Below are positions 43,155-51,578 of a DNA stretch of 64,000 nt, piece by piece. Every line of letters begins with the position of its first letter. Position 1 is the stretch's first letter. A program made the translations under genes and the position numbers. This DNA comes from Paratractidigestivibacter sp003150175. Its GTDB lineage: Bacteria; Actinomycetota; Coriobacteriia; Coriobacteriales; Atopobiaceae. The notes beneath the pieces are model-generated. The model made no database searches, was not told the DNA's origin, and saw nothing but the letters and a program-made list of their open reading frames with translations. Where the stretch lies: the NCBI RefSeq assembly GCF_964283195.1, contig NZ_CAXYLH010000001.1; one strand, written 5' to 3'.

Positions 43155-43918
43155 AGGTGGACTCCCTTGAGACGCAGGAACATGTCGAGCTTCTTTGACC
43201 GGGCACCCTTCTTGCGCCAACCGTTGACGCCCTGCTCAAGGAGCGTCTGGGCGTCCAGCTCCGCGTAGTGCCGCATGAAGAACTCCTCGCTGAAGCGCTG
43301 CGTCTTGGCTATGTCGTCGGCGTCAAAGATGTTGAAGTACTTCTCGAGGAAGTCCTCGTCAAAGCCATAGCAGCCGAGGACCACGGAGAGCTCGGCTCCG
43401 CGGAAGACAGAGATGTTGCGCTCGATGAAGGCCTCGTCAAACGGCGAGCCCATGAGGTACTTCTCTAGCTCGGCAAGCGGCTTTGCGGCCTGGCGAATGA
43501 GCTCGAGCTGACGCATAAGCTTCTCGCCTTCGGTGGGTTCGGGCTGGGCGGCGGGCGTCCCGTAAGGAGAAAGCTCGCTTGTGGGAACCGCCATGACGCT
43601 CTCGGAAAGCGGGACGTTGACGCTCAGCTCGGGCTTCTTGCCAGGCTCCTTGACAATCTTCGCCTTGGGCATGGCCGCCGAGGGCTCTAAGGCCCTGAAG
43701 TCCTTGGAGCCCTCGGCGGGCTCCTTCTTTGCCAAAAGGTCCTTGCGGAACGCGTCCGTGCGCTCCCTCCTGATGCGCCAGATTGCGTCGTTGCATTCCA
43801 GGACGTAGGAGCTGTCATAGTCGCCCGTGGCAAGCTCCTCCTCAAGGGTTGCGAGGTCAACGTCCAGAAGCTCGGCCCACTGGTTTGCAAGGATGCCCTT
43901 GATGTCCATCTTCGCCAC
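43151..43918 (-). CDS. Unknown protein of the MoxR-vWA set
   Basis: The 255-aa protein is not recognised. The N-terminal third contains ILANQWAELLDVDLATLEEE, then a charged linker (~60-125) and a helix-rich C-terminal half with GCYGFDEDFLEKYFNIFDAD and MRHYAELDAQTLLEQGVNGW. There is no signal or membrane segment. The GTG start at 43918 overlaps the hsdR stop by one base (TAGTG) and its stop overlaps the MoxR start, so it is translated between them. It is probably a third partner, for example the adapter or substrate of the ATPase-vWA pair. Confidence 0.7.
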   Translation of the reverse strand: MAKMDIKGILANQWAELLDVDLATLEEELATGDYDSSYVLECNDAIWRIRRERTDAFRKDLLAKKEPAEGSKDFRALEPSAAMPKAKIVKEPGKKPELSVNVPLSESVMAVPTSELSPYGTPAAQPEPTEGEKLMRQLELIRQAAKPLAELEKYLMGSPFDEAFIERNISVFRGAELSVVLGCYGFDEDFLEKYFNIFDADDIAKTQRFSEEFFMRHYAELDAQTLLEQGVNGWRKKGARSKKLDMFLRLKGVHL

Positions 43919-46900
43919 TAGCCCACCTGCTTAATTGGGCCGTGCAGCGCGTCCAAGACGGCCTTGAGCCGTTTCATGCCCTCCGGGTCAAACAGTTTGA
44001 CGAGGTTCATGTCCTTGAAGGGGGACCTCTTCTGCAGCGTCATTGCGTCGATGTCACCGTTGGCACGGGCATACAGGACCATCTGCTCGTAATAGGCCTT
44101 CTGCTGCGGCGTGAGGCTGGGGTCGTTAACTATCGAGCCGACCTTAGCCTGAATTGCCTCCTCCGCAATGCCGACCTGCTTGCGGATGAACGGGAGCGAG
44201 AACTCGCTGTCTCCCGACCAAGATACGTAGTCGGCCGGGCTGCCCATCTTCTCCGTAAACGCGCGCCTGAGCTCCTCCTGCTCCTCCGCCGTGAGGGGCT
44301 CGAGCGTACGGAGCTTCTCCAGGATAACGTTGTTGCCGTCCGCAAGGTACTCGCTGACGCGGTCCTCGTAGCTGGACGAACCGCCCAGGCCACCGAGCTC
44401 GCTGCCATCGATGAGCTTGTCGGGCAGGTCGATCACGTAGTACTTCTCGTCATCGGGCAGGTAGGCCATGAGCTTGCGGAGCTTCCGGCGCACCTCCTCG
44501 GCGCGCTCCAGCGTGAAGTTGTCCAGCAGGTAGGCGCCATCCTTCATGTCGTTGATCAGCTTCTCCTGCTTGCGGACCTGGGGGATGTTCATCTGCTTGT
44601 GCAGGCCCTCCATGCGCACGGAGAACTCGTTTGCCACGCTCTTGAAGCCATAGCGAATCTTTGCCGGGTCTTTGCCCTCCTGTTCACGGGCCTCGTACTC
44701 GCTCTCGATTTTCAGAACCAGGGCATCGAAGCTCTTGACGCGCGCGGGGTCGCCCTGCGCTGGTAGGAGGGGCAGCACGCGCTCCGTGAGGGCGTCCACG
44801 TCCGCCTTGGTCAGACAGTCAAGGGCGCCGTCGGTGCGGTACTTGTTCACGTAGGCCAGATTCTTGTCGACGTCAATGGCGTCGTTGTCCAAGGCCGCGA
44901 TGGACGCCCTAAAGAACTCGTGAAGCTCCTGCTCATAGCGCTTCTCAAAGGCCGAGGGGGACGGCTTGCCCTGAAGCTGCTGTAGGATGGTCAACTTCAG
45001 CAGGTTGACGTAGCTGCTTTGCGTCCTCGGCGCGCTTCCGCTGTCGGAGATGCGCGGGGCGCCGGTCTCCGCGGTCCACGTCTGGTGGGTGTTGAAGTAG
45101 CGGAAGTTGTCGTAGTAGTCAAAGGCAAGGAAGCCCTTCTTGTCCATCCCAGGGCCAAACAGGTTCGGAGAGAGACGCGTGCCACGACCAACCATCTGCA
45201 GGAACTTGATCTTGGAGCGAACACTGCGGAAGAACACGAGGTTGACCGCATCGGGAACGTCAATGCCCGTGTCCAGCATGTCCACGCTGACGGCAATCTG
45301 CGGCATCTTGTCGCGCTCGGCAAAGCCGTCGATGAGGCTCTGGGCGCCCTCAACGCTGCTGTCGATGAGCTTGCAGAAGTCCGGGCCGCGGTCATACATA
45401 GCGTTGAAGCACTCGACCACAATCTCGGCCTCACGGTGGTATTTCGTGAAGATGATGGTCTTGCCCAGCTTGTCGCCGGCCTCGATCTTGACGCCGTTCT
45501 CCATGAGGTCGCGCAGCATCACGCGGATAGTGTCCTTGTTGATGATGCGCTTGTCCATTACGTAGCCCGCCTCGGTCCCTGCAGAGCTCACAGGCACGCC
45601 GTTCTGCCAGTTAAGCTGTTCCTCGATAGCGCGCTTCTCCTCATCGCTGAGCTCGTCGTAGCAGAAGCCGCGCCGCTGGCTCTCCGTAGTCCTGTCAAGC
45701 ACCGAGAAGCCCACCAGGTAGCCGTCGGCGATGGCGTCCTCCAGCTCGTACGTGTAGTCAGGAACGCCACTCTTGATGTCAAACACCTCGTAGGTGCTCT
45801 TTGCCTCCTCGCAGCGCGGGGTTGCGGTCAGCCCCACCATGAGGGCGTCAAAGTAGTCGAACAGCCTGCGGTACTTGCTGAACAGGGAGCGGTGCGCCTC
45901 GTCCACGACGATCAGGTCAAAGCGGCCGATGCCAAACTCGCGCTTCTCGCCATCGATCATTCCGATCATGGTCTGATAGGTGGAGAAGACCAGGCGGGCG
46001 CTCTTATCGCGGTTTGTGCTGGAGCCTGCAAAGATCGACGTCGTGAGATTGGGCAGCAGCTTGTTAAAACTCTTATGCGCCTGCCGCACCAGGCTGATAC
46101 GGTCTGCCAGGAACAGGACATTCTTTGCCCAGTTTGCCTTGGTGAGCACGTCGACGAGGGATATGGCCACGCGCGTCTTGCCCGTGCCGGTAGCCATGAC
46201 AATGAGGCCGCGGCGGCGGTTGCTATTCTCGAACGCACGACAGACGGCTGCAATGGCCTCCTTCTGGTAGTCGCGGTTGGTGATGTTATCGTCGATGCTC
46301 GGATTCTGGATGCTCAGACGAGAGCCGGCACGCTTCTTCAGCAGGTCAAGCTCGTCAAGCGTATGGAATCCAAAGACGGCGCGAGGCGGGTACCCCAGCG
46401 GGTCGATACAGACGATGCGGTACCCGGTCACGTAGTAGGCAGTGGGCCGGTAGCCAAACTTCTTCTGCATCTGATCCGCCGCATGCACCGCGACCATACG
46501 CCCCACAACGGGGCTCTTCATGGCGTTGGTATAGTCAATGACCGCCAGCGGCCGACTGTCGCGTCCGCACAGGACGCAATCAATTGTCGAGCCGTCATCG
46601 AGCATCATGTTCAGGCAGGCGGCCTCGGGCATCAGCTGGTTGCCGACCTTTGCGATCTTCCAGTGGGCCTCGCGCAGGGATGCCTTGACGTACAACCTCT
46701 TGTTCTCGTTTTCGTCGCGATGCTTGAGAGTCGAGAACTTTGTGCGGCGAAGCGTCTCGGCGAACTCGGCGACAGCCCCCTCACTCGGGGAGCAGGGCAG
46801 GGACTCCTGCTTCGCGGAAACGAGGGGAGCTGCGGTGACCGGTGTGGAAGCAGGGCCGGGGGCAAGTTCACTCAAGGCCTGCTGAGGCTTAACGGGCCTC

Positions 46901-47316
46901 GCCGACGCCAAGGGAGAGGTGAATTCCGGATAGTCATCGATGATGCCGAGATTCATGCAGAACTCGCCGACGATGAACTGCAGCTGCTCAAGCGTCTCGC
47001 AGGCCGCGCGCACCCCGACCTCCTCGCCATGAGCACCGAGATTGCCGTTCTTTCGGACGGTGTGCATGGCCGAAATCAAGGTCTCGTCGTTGACGCGCCC
47101 CACGAAACCGGGGTCACACATCATCTCGAAGAGCGTTGGGGCGGGGCACACGGATCCGTTTACCGAGCGATAGATAAGAGTGACGACGAACTCAAGCGCC
47201 GAGCGAGCCGAGCCACAGCTCTGCGCCGGAGCAATGGGAACAAGGACCTCAGCGGCCTGGCAAGCCCTGTAAAGCGGCGCCAGCTTGGGGAACTGCTTGA
47301 GGAAATCGAAGTTCAT
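43918..47316 (-). CDS. hsdR: Type I restriction endonuclease subunit HsdR
   Basis: The 1132-aa motor and nuclease subunit has an N-terminal DUF4145-like domain (residues ~1-120: MNFDFLKQFPKLAPLYRACQ), a nuclease region, a superfamily 2 helicase with MATGTGKTRVAISLVD near 374, VVDEAHRS near 472 and QMVGRGTRLSPNLFG near 720, then the EcoEI-type C-terminal domain. The ATG at 47316 follows AGAGGT. It is first of the operon hsdR-unknown-MoxR-vWA-HNH-hsdM-hsdS and has its own promoter-like TATAAT 46 bases upstream. In the nuclease part DGSTIDCVLCGRDSRPLAVI and YTNA give a D...xxK-like arrangement in which the classical ExK is not obvious. Confidence 0.95.
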   Translation of the reverse strand: MNFDFLKQFPKLAPLYRACQAAEVLVPIAPAQSCGSARSALEFVVTLIYRSVNGSVCPAPTLFEMMCDPGFVGRVNDETLISAMHTVRKNGNLGAHGEEVGVRAACETLEQLQFIVGEFCMNLGIIDDYPEFTSPLASARPVKPQQALSELAPGPASTPVTAAPLVSAKQESLPCSPSEGAVAEFAETLRRTKFSTLKHRDENENKRLYVKASLREAHWKIAKVGNQLMPEAACLNMMLDDGSTIDCVLCGRDSRPLAVIDYTNAMKSPVVGRMVAVHAADQMQKKFGYRPTAYYVTGYRIVCIDPLGYPPRAVFGFHTLDELDLLKKRAGSRLSIQNPSIDDNITNRDYQKEAIAAVCRAFENSNRRRGLIVMATGTGKTRVAISLVDVLTKANWAKNVLFLADRISLVRQAHKSFNKLLPNLTTSIFAGSSTNRDKSARLVFSTYQTMIGMIDGEKREFGIGRFDLIVVDEAHRSLFSKYRRLFDYFDALMVGLTATPRCEEAKSTYEVFDIKSGVPDYTYELEDAIADGYLVGFSVLDRTTESQRRGFCYDELSDEEKRAIEEQLNWQNGVPVSSAGTEAGYVMDKRIINKDTIRVMLRDLMENGVKIEAGDKLGKTIIFTKYHREAEIVVECFNAMYDRGPDFCKLIDSSVEGAQSLIDGFAERDKMPQIAVSVDMLDTGIDVPDAVNLVFFRSVRSKIKFLQMVGRGTRLSPNLFGPGMDKKGFLAFDYYDNFRYFNTHQTWTAETGAPRISDSGSAPRTQSSYVNLLKLTILQQLQGKPSPSAFEKRYEQELHEFFRASIAALDNDAIDVDKNLAYVNKYRTDGALDCLTKADVDALTERVLPLLPAQGDPARVKSFDALVLKIESEYEAREQEGKDPAKIRYGFKSVANEFSVRMEGLHKQMNIPQVRKQEKLINDMKDGAYLLDNFTLERAEEVRRKLRKLMAYLPDDEKYYVIDLPDKLIDGSELGGLGGSSSYEDRVSEYLADGNNVILEKLRTLEPLTAEEQEELRRAFTEKMGSPADYVSWSGDSEFSLPFIRKQVGIAEEAIQAKVGSIVNDPSLTPQQKAYYEQMVLYARANGDIDAMTLQKRSPFKDMNLVKLFDPEGMKRLKAVLDALHGPIKQVG

Positions 47317-47361
47317 GGCTACCTCTTGTGTCCAAGGATATGGGTCAGCATGTTTTTTCTC

Positions 47362-47367
47362 ATTATA
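47362..47367 (-). promoter_or_regulatory. -10 element of the restriction operon
   Basis: TATAAT followed by GAGA on the minus strand, 46 bases upstream of hsdR. The local AT-rich stretch reaches 47395. No clear -35 hexamer was seen. Confidence 0.5.
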
Positions 47368-47484
47368 GTGTTGCCACCTCGCATATTTATTGCGCAACAA
47401 ACGCGAGCCGGCGGCCCAAGGGCACACAAGCCTCCCGAGCCGTGGTAGCCTTGCCAAGACACATAACCATAGAAAGGCCCCATT

Positions 47485-48537
47485 ATGCATATGTTCCGCA
47501 ACGATTACTCCGAGGGCGCGGCGCCCGAGATCCTCGCGGCGCTCGCCGCCACGAACGACGAGCAGTGCGTCGGCTACACCGAGGGCGACCCGCACTGTGA
47601 GCGCGCCCGCGAGCTGATCCGCGCCGCGTGCGGGCGCGAGGACGTCGACGTCGAGTTCTGCATCGGCGGGACGTCGGCCAACATCGTCGGCGTGACGGGG
47701 ATGCTGCGCGACTGGGAGGGCGTGATCTGCACAAAGGACGCCCACATCAACGTCCACGAGACGGGCGCCATCGCCGCATGCGGGCGCACCGTGCTGCCCA
47801 CGAGGGACGCCGACGGGTTCCTCTCGCCCGAGGAGGCGGAGCGCGTGTGGGCGAGCCAGACCATGACCGGCCGCCACATGACGCGCCCCGCGGGGATCTA
47901 CATAACGAACGCGACCGAGTTCGGCGGCGTCTGGGACCGCGAGCGCTTCGACGCGATCTGCAACTGGGCGCACGGGCACGGGCTCTTTGTCTACGTCGAC
48001 GGCGCGCGCATGGCCGTGGCGCTGACCTCAGAGGGCTGCGACCTCACGCTCCCACACCTCGCTGAGCGCGCCGATGCGTTCTACCTCGGCGGGACCAAGA
48101 ACGGCATGCTCTTCGGCGAGGCCATGGTCATCGCGAACCCGCGCTTGCGCGAGTCGTTCCCGTTCCTCGTCAAGGAGCGCGGCGGGCTCATGGCCAAGGG
48201 CCGTCTGCTCGGCGTGCAGTTCGAGGCCGCCTTCGAGCAGCCGGCGGACGGCGGCGAGGCGCTCTACTGGAGGCTCGCCCGCGGCGCGAACGACTGCGCG
48301 CTGCGCCTGCGCGACGGCATGAACGCGCTCGGTTTCGAGTCCTACCTCCCGGCGAACACCAACCAGCAGTTCTTCGTCGTGTCCCCCGAGGTCGGGCGGA
48401 GGTTCGAGGACGCCGCCGGGTGCGAGACGTTCGCCAAGCTCCCCGACGGGCGCCTGGTCATCCGCTTCGTGACCTCCTGGGCCACGCGCCCCGAGCACGT
48501 CGACGAGCTGCTGGACTTCGCCGCGACGCTGGCGTAG
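47485..48537 (+). CDS. Low-specificity threonine aldolase-like PLP enzyme
   Basis: The 350-aa enzyme is of the threonine aldolase/beta-eliminating lyase fold. It begins FRNDYSEGAAPEILAALA, shows the cofactor region GGTSANIVGV near residue 61 and HINVHETGAIAA near 88, and the PLP lysine in LGGTKNGMLFGEAMVI near 202. It would cleave threonine or allo-threonine to glycine and acetaldehyde. The ATG at 47485 follows GAAAGG. It flanks the defence island on its right side and is divergent from hsdR. Confidence 0.88.
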   Translation: MHMFRNDYSEGAAPEILAALAATNDEQCVGYTEGDPHCERARELIRAACGREDVDVEFCIGGTSANIVGVTGMLRDWEGVICTKDAHINVHETGAIAACGRTVLPTRDADGFLSPEEAERVWASQTMTGRHMTRPAGIYITNATEFGGVWDRERFDAICNWAHGHGLFVYVDGARMAVALTSEGCDLTLPHLAERADAFYLGGTKNGMLFGEAMVIANPRLRESFPFLVKERGGLMAKGRLLGVQFEAAFEQPADGGEALYWRLARGANDCALRLRDGMNALGFESYLPANTNQQFFVVSPEVGRRFEDAAGCETFAKLPDGRLVIRFVTSWATRPEHVDELLDFAATLA

Positions 48538-48856
48538 GCGGGCTTCTTTGTGGCAGGGTGCCGGCACGCGCCTGCCCCGCGCCCGGCACGCGTTTGGCCT
48601 CAGCGTCCAAATGATTAGACTTTTTACTTACATGTTTTCCCGTAGGTAAATCAGAGCGAGAAGCCCTTGGGCTTCTTGCCAACTGGGGTTTTGTAGATGG
48701 TTCAATCTTTTACTTACATGTTTTGATGTATGTAAAAGATTGAATCGTTTTTTATGCCAAGAAGCCCTTGACCGCGCCCTCAAGTGTTCGTATAGTTCTT
48801 CCTCAACGCAAACGCCCTCCAATCGCCCCCACCCGCGTCGCCTGATCGGAGGACCG
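48538..48856. other. Intergenic region with repeat R1 upstream of the DUF559-like gene
   Basis: These 319 bases hold no gene. They contain a 134-bp repeat (listed separately) and an AT-rich stretch. GC drops sharply relative to both flanks. The longer frame from 48740 starts inside the repeat and is less likely coding. Confidence 0.7.
48611..48744. repeat. 134-bp direct repeat R1
   Basis: About 90% identical to 50038-50171. It contains two dyads built on TTTACTTACATGTTTT; the second is an almost perfect 17-bp inverted repeat (CAATCTTTTACTTACAT with its complement, one mismatch, 48704-48743). Confidence 0.88.
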
Positions 48857-49885
48857 ATGCTGTATGTTCCGACCGTAGTCTTCTCTCATCAAACCGCGCT
48901 TGAGCGGCTCCGGTCCGTGCCGCCTCAGCTCGACAACTCCGAGCCGTTCGAGGACGTGTTTCGTCCGAATGCGCATTCAACGAACACGCATGCTGCCAAC
49001 AAACTCAATCTCAGCGAATTCGGCATCCGAGAAACTCCCGTAAATGTCCTCATCGGGTGCGATATGCGCCCAACGACGAGCCCCCGGGTACGCCCGCACA
49101 GCGCGGGGCTGATCGAGTACCCAGGCTGGCTTATAAAGAAGCTCACCGAGACCGTCTATTGCTGCGGGCCCGAGCTGGTATTTATCCAGCTCGCGTCTTC
49201 CCTTCCCCTCGTTGATGCCGTCGTGCTGGGCTTTGAGCTCTGTGGGTCGTACTCGCACTTTTCCAGCGCGATCTCCGGCTTCTACGACCGCAAGCCCCTG
49301 ACCAGCGTGGAGAAGATCGCCTCGGCCATCGATGCCCTCAAGGGGCTCCGTGGCCTGCCGAAGGCTGTGGAAACCCTCAAGTGGGTCGCCGACGGGGCCC
49401 GTTCGCCGATGGAGACGGTCCTCGCTTGTTGCCTGGGCCTTCCCGCGAGCCTCGGCGGCTTGGGATTCTCGGCGCCCGTACTGAACCACAAGGTCGAGCT
49501 CGAGGGAATCGCCTCCAAACGCGCGGGATCAAAGAGCTGCTACATCGACCTCGCTTGGCCGGAGGGCGAGAGAGGGCTCGAGTACAACGGAGCGGCCTTC
49601 CACCCCAACGCAGCGAAGGATAGGCGCCGCATCGAGGGGCTCGAGCACATGGGCTGGTCGATCAACACCCTCGACCTCGCCGAGATGAGCGACTTCGGAA
49701 AGCTATGGGACGTTGCGGGGCTTCTTAAGGGCAAGGTTCAGCGAATCGAAGATGCCACGCCGATGTTTAGAGAAGCACGGCAGCTACACCATCAGCTCCT
49801 GGAATCCACGAGGTTCGGCCTCGGACTTGAAGGAGTGCTGTTCGGAGTGCCCGCGCAAAGAGGGTCGATCACGTATCACATATAG
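48857..49885 (+). CDS. DUF559/VSR-like putative nuclease-domain protein
   Basis: The 342-aa protein has an N-terminal region of unknown fold (~1-200) and a C-terminal domain that resembles the DUF559/VSR-type endonuclease fold: YIDLAWPEGERGLEYNGAAF near residues 231-250 gives D-x9-E-Y, followed by KDRRRIEGLEHMGWSINTLD. Such domains are predicted DNA nucleases. The ATG at 48857 follows GGAGGA; an upstream frame begins in repeat R1. The gene is enclosed by R1 and R2 as a single-gene unit. The function is unknown; a defence or restriction role is plausible. Confidence 0.7.
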   Translation: MLYVPTVVFSHQTALERLRSVPPQLDNSEPFEDVFRPNAHSTNTHAANKLNLSEFGIRETPVNVLIGCDMRPTTSPRVRPHSAGLIEYPGWLIKKLTETVYCCGPELVFIQLASSLPLVDAVVLGFELCGSYSHFSSAISGFYDRKPLTSVEKIASAIDALKGLRGLPKAVETLKWVADGARSPMETVLACCLGLPASLGGLGFSAPVLNHKVELEGIASKRAGSKSCYIDLAWPEGERGLEYNGAAFHPNAAKDRRRIEGLEHMGWSINTLDLAEMSDFGKLWDVAGLLKGKVQRIEDATPMFREARQLHHQLLESTRFGLGLEGVLFGVPAQRGSITYHI

Positions 49886-50260
49886 GATATGACCGAGCGC
49901 AGGTGGCATCGGTCCGGCGCTTGCTTCAGGGCCTCTGCGCCCGCATGGACAAGCACGGGTCGTCGATGATCCGGCGGCTGCATCAGATTCTCCGCATCTG
50001 CCCGACGCCCTTGCCCGATTTTGACTGATGACTATATATGATTAAAACTTTTACTTACATGTTTTCCTGTAGGTAAATCAGGGCGAGAAGCCCCCGAACT
50101 TCTTGCCAACTGGGGTTTTGTAGATGGTTCAATCTTTTACTTACATGTTTTGGTGTAGGTAAATGATTGAACTATACTCACGACCCTATAACATGATGGC
50201 GCTCAAGCCATGGAAGGCCGTGCTTCCGCGAACAACAACCAAAACCCGCAGGCCCTCGAA
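49886..50260. other. Intergenic region with repeat R2
   Basis: The first 150 bases contain a short GC-rich open frame (about 41 codons, GTG near 49902, with CARMDKHGSSMIRRLHQILR) that has no ribosome site and is not called as a gene. Repeat R2 fills 50038-50171. No other feature was seen. Confidence 0.55.
50038..50171. repeat. 134-bp direct repeat R2
   Basis: Second copy of R1, same orientation, on the far side of the DUF559-like gene. It keeps both TTTACTTACATGTTTT dyads, though the second dyad is less perfect than in R1. Confidence 0.88.
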
Positions 50261-50638
50261 CTACTCGTCCGTGGGGCGGCGACGGAGCTTCTTTACCTGC
50301 GAGCGGAGGCGCTTGCTGGCAAGGCGGCGCTCTTTGGAGGCGCGCGTCGGCTTGGTCTTGTGGCGGACCTTGGGAGGCCGTGCGCGCCGGGCGAGCTCGT
50401 CGTGGATCTTCTGGAGGCACAGCCGACGGTTGCGGAACTGGCTGCGGGACTCGCGAGACACGAAGGTGATGCCGGTCGGTGCATGTGTCGTGCGCACGGC
50501 GGAGTCGGTCGTGTTCACGCCCTGGCCGCCCGGGCCCGTCGCGCGGAACACCTGCACGTCGCACTGCTCGGCGAGCTCGTCGAGCGACAACCGCGCGAAC
50601 GCGGCGTAATCCCTGTATGTGAGGTCTTCTTTTTCCAT
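50261..50638 (-). CDS. arfB: Peptide-release-factor-like ribosome rescue protein (ArfB family)
   Basis: The 125-aa protein is a single RF-1 catalytic domain with GGQ in [18 protein letters not shown] near residue 37, followed by a basic tail ([20 protein letters not shown] and more Lys/Arg). This matches ArfB, which hydrolyses peptidyl-tRNA on ribosomes lacking a stop codon. There are no codon-recognition domains. The ATG at 50638 has only a weak site. It is monocistronic. Confidence 0.87.
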   Translation of the reverse strand: MEKEDLTYRDYAAFARLSLDELAEQCDVQVFRATGPGGQGVNTTDSAVRTTHAPTGITFVSRESRSQFRNRRLCLQKIHDELARRARPPKVRHKTKPTRASKERRLASKRLRSQVKKLRRRPTDE

Positions 50639-50711
50639 GCTTCGAATGGTACCCCGCCGACTTGGAAAGACGAGCGAGCTTTCCGCGCGAAATCTCGCAT
50701 GCGCCCATTAC

Positions 50712-50738
50712 AAGGGCAATTACGAGGGCAATTACGGG
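50712..50738. repeat. Short tandem repeat
   Basis: Two to three imperfect copies of the 13-base unit AGGGCAATTACG followed by a run of eight G. It lies in the gap between arfB and the phoU-like gene. Confidence 0.6.
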
Positions 50739-50744
50739 GGGGGC

Positions 50745-50807
50745 GAAAAGAACTAAGGGACGGGCGCGAGCTATCCGAAGCGATTCGGAAAGCTCGCGCC
50801 CGTCCCT
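50745..50807 (-). terminator. Long hairpin downstream of the phosphate operon
   Basis: A perfect 17-bp stem pairs 50756-50772 with 50791-50807; the centre forms a further 5-bp stem. On the minus strand TAGTTCTTTTCG follows. It lies 72 bases after the stop of the DUF47 gene. Confidence 0.6.
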
Positions 50808-50878
50808 CAACATAACCAACGGTTTTCGAAAAGCTCGTGCCCTCCCCGGCTTGCCGGCCAGAGCCGGCACGCGGGTGA

Positions 50879-51511
50879 CTACGCAGACTTCATGATGACG
50901 GCGCGAACGATTCCGGCGGCGTCGTCGCAGGCGTCGAGGACCTGCTCCATACGGTCGAAGATGCGCAGCCAGGTGACGGCGTACTTGCCATCTGCCGCGG
51001 CAGGCTCGCCACGGAAGAGGCGGCGCAGGGCGTTCTGGTAGACGGTATCGCCCTCGTCCTCGATGTCGCCGACCGAGATGGCCTTCTCCATGACGGACTC
51101 GGGCTTCTTTCCGTACTCGGGCAGGCGGCAGATCATCTCCTGCATCTCCTTGACCGCGCGAACGGTGAGATCGGCGATCTGGTCGGCCTCGAGACGCGAG
51201 TCCTGGATGTTGAAGAGGTCCATGCGCATGGTCACGCCATACATGGCGTCGACGACGTTGTCCATGGCCAGCGCCAGCTCGGAGATGTCCTCGCGGTCGA
51301 GCGGGGTGATGAAGGAGGTGTAGAGCTTGCCCATGATCGTCTTCACGCGGTCGTCGCAGTTGGTCTCGTAGACCTTCATCTGCGGGACGCGGCTGATCGA
51401 GTTTGGGAAGTCGTGGACGATGCCAGCGTACTCCTCGGAGGTCTCGACGATGAGGGCGGCGAACTCCTTGAGGAGGGTGTAGAACTCGTCTTCCTTCTTG
51501 GTGCGGGCCAT
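50879..51511 (-). CDS. DUF47/PhoU-like phosphate transport accessory protein
   Basis: The 210-aa all-helical protein has the DUF47 family features: DEFYTLLKEFAALIVETSEE, DREDISELALAMDNVVDAMY near residue 75 and EGDTVYQNALRRLF near 152. Family members are found next to Pit transporters and modulate phosphate uptake. It starts 67 bases after the pit stop and the two are probably co-transcribed. Confidence 0.9.
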   Translation of the reverse strand: MARTKKEDEFYTLLKEFAALIVETSEEYAGIVHDFPNSISRVPQMKVYETNCDDRVKTIMGKLYTSFITPLDREDISELALAMDNVVDAMYGVTMRMDLFNIQDSRLEADQIADLTVRAVKEMQEMICRLPEYGKKPESVMEKAISVGDIEDEGDTVYQNALRRLFRGEPAAADGKYAVTWLRIFDRMEQVLDACDDAAGIVRAVIMKSA

Positions 51512-51578
51512 GATGTGCTCCTTGTCTTTGAGGTGGCCGGATGGGCCGGTCGGGTGGGAAGTCGTTTGGTCTGATCGA

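Noticed and set aside
45019..47448. Plus-strand ORF of 809 codons opposite hsdR
   Set aside because: Shadow of a clear HsdR gene; no domain signature.
49902..50029. Small 41-codon ORF after the DUF559-like gene
   Set aside because: No ribosome site and no recognisable family; could be a decayed gene end but not supportable.
48611..50171. CRISPR array from repeated blocks
   Set aside because: Only two large repeats with one gene between them; hsdS repeats are likewise long, coding and few. No spacer pattern anywhere.
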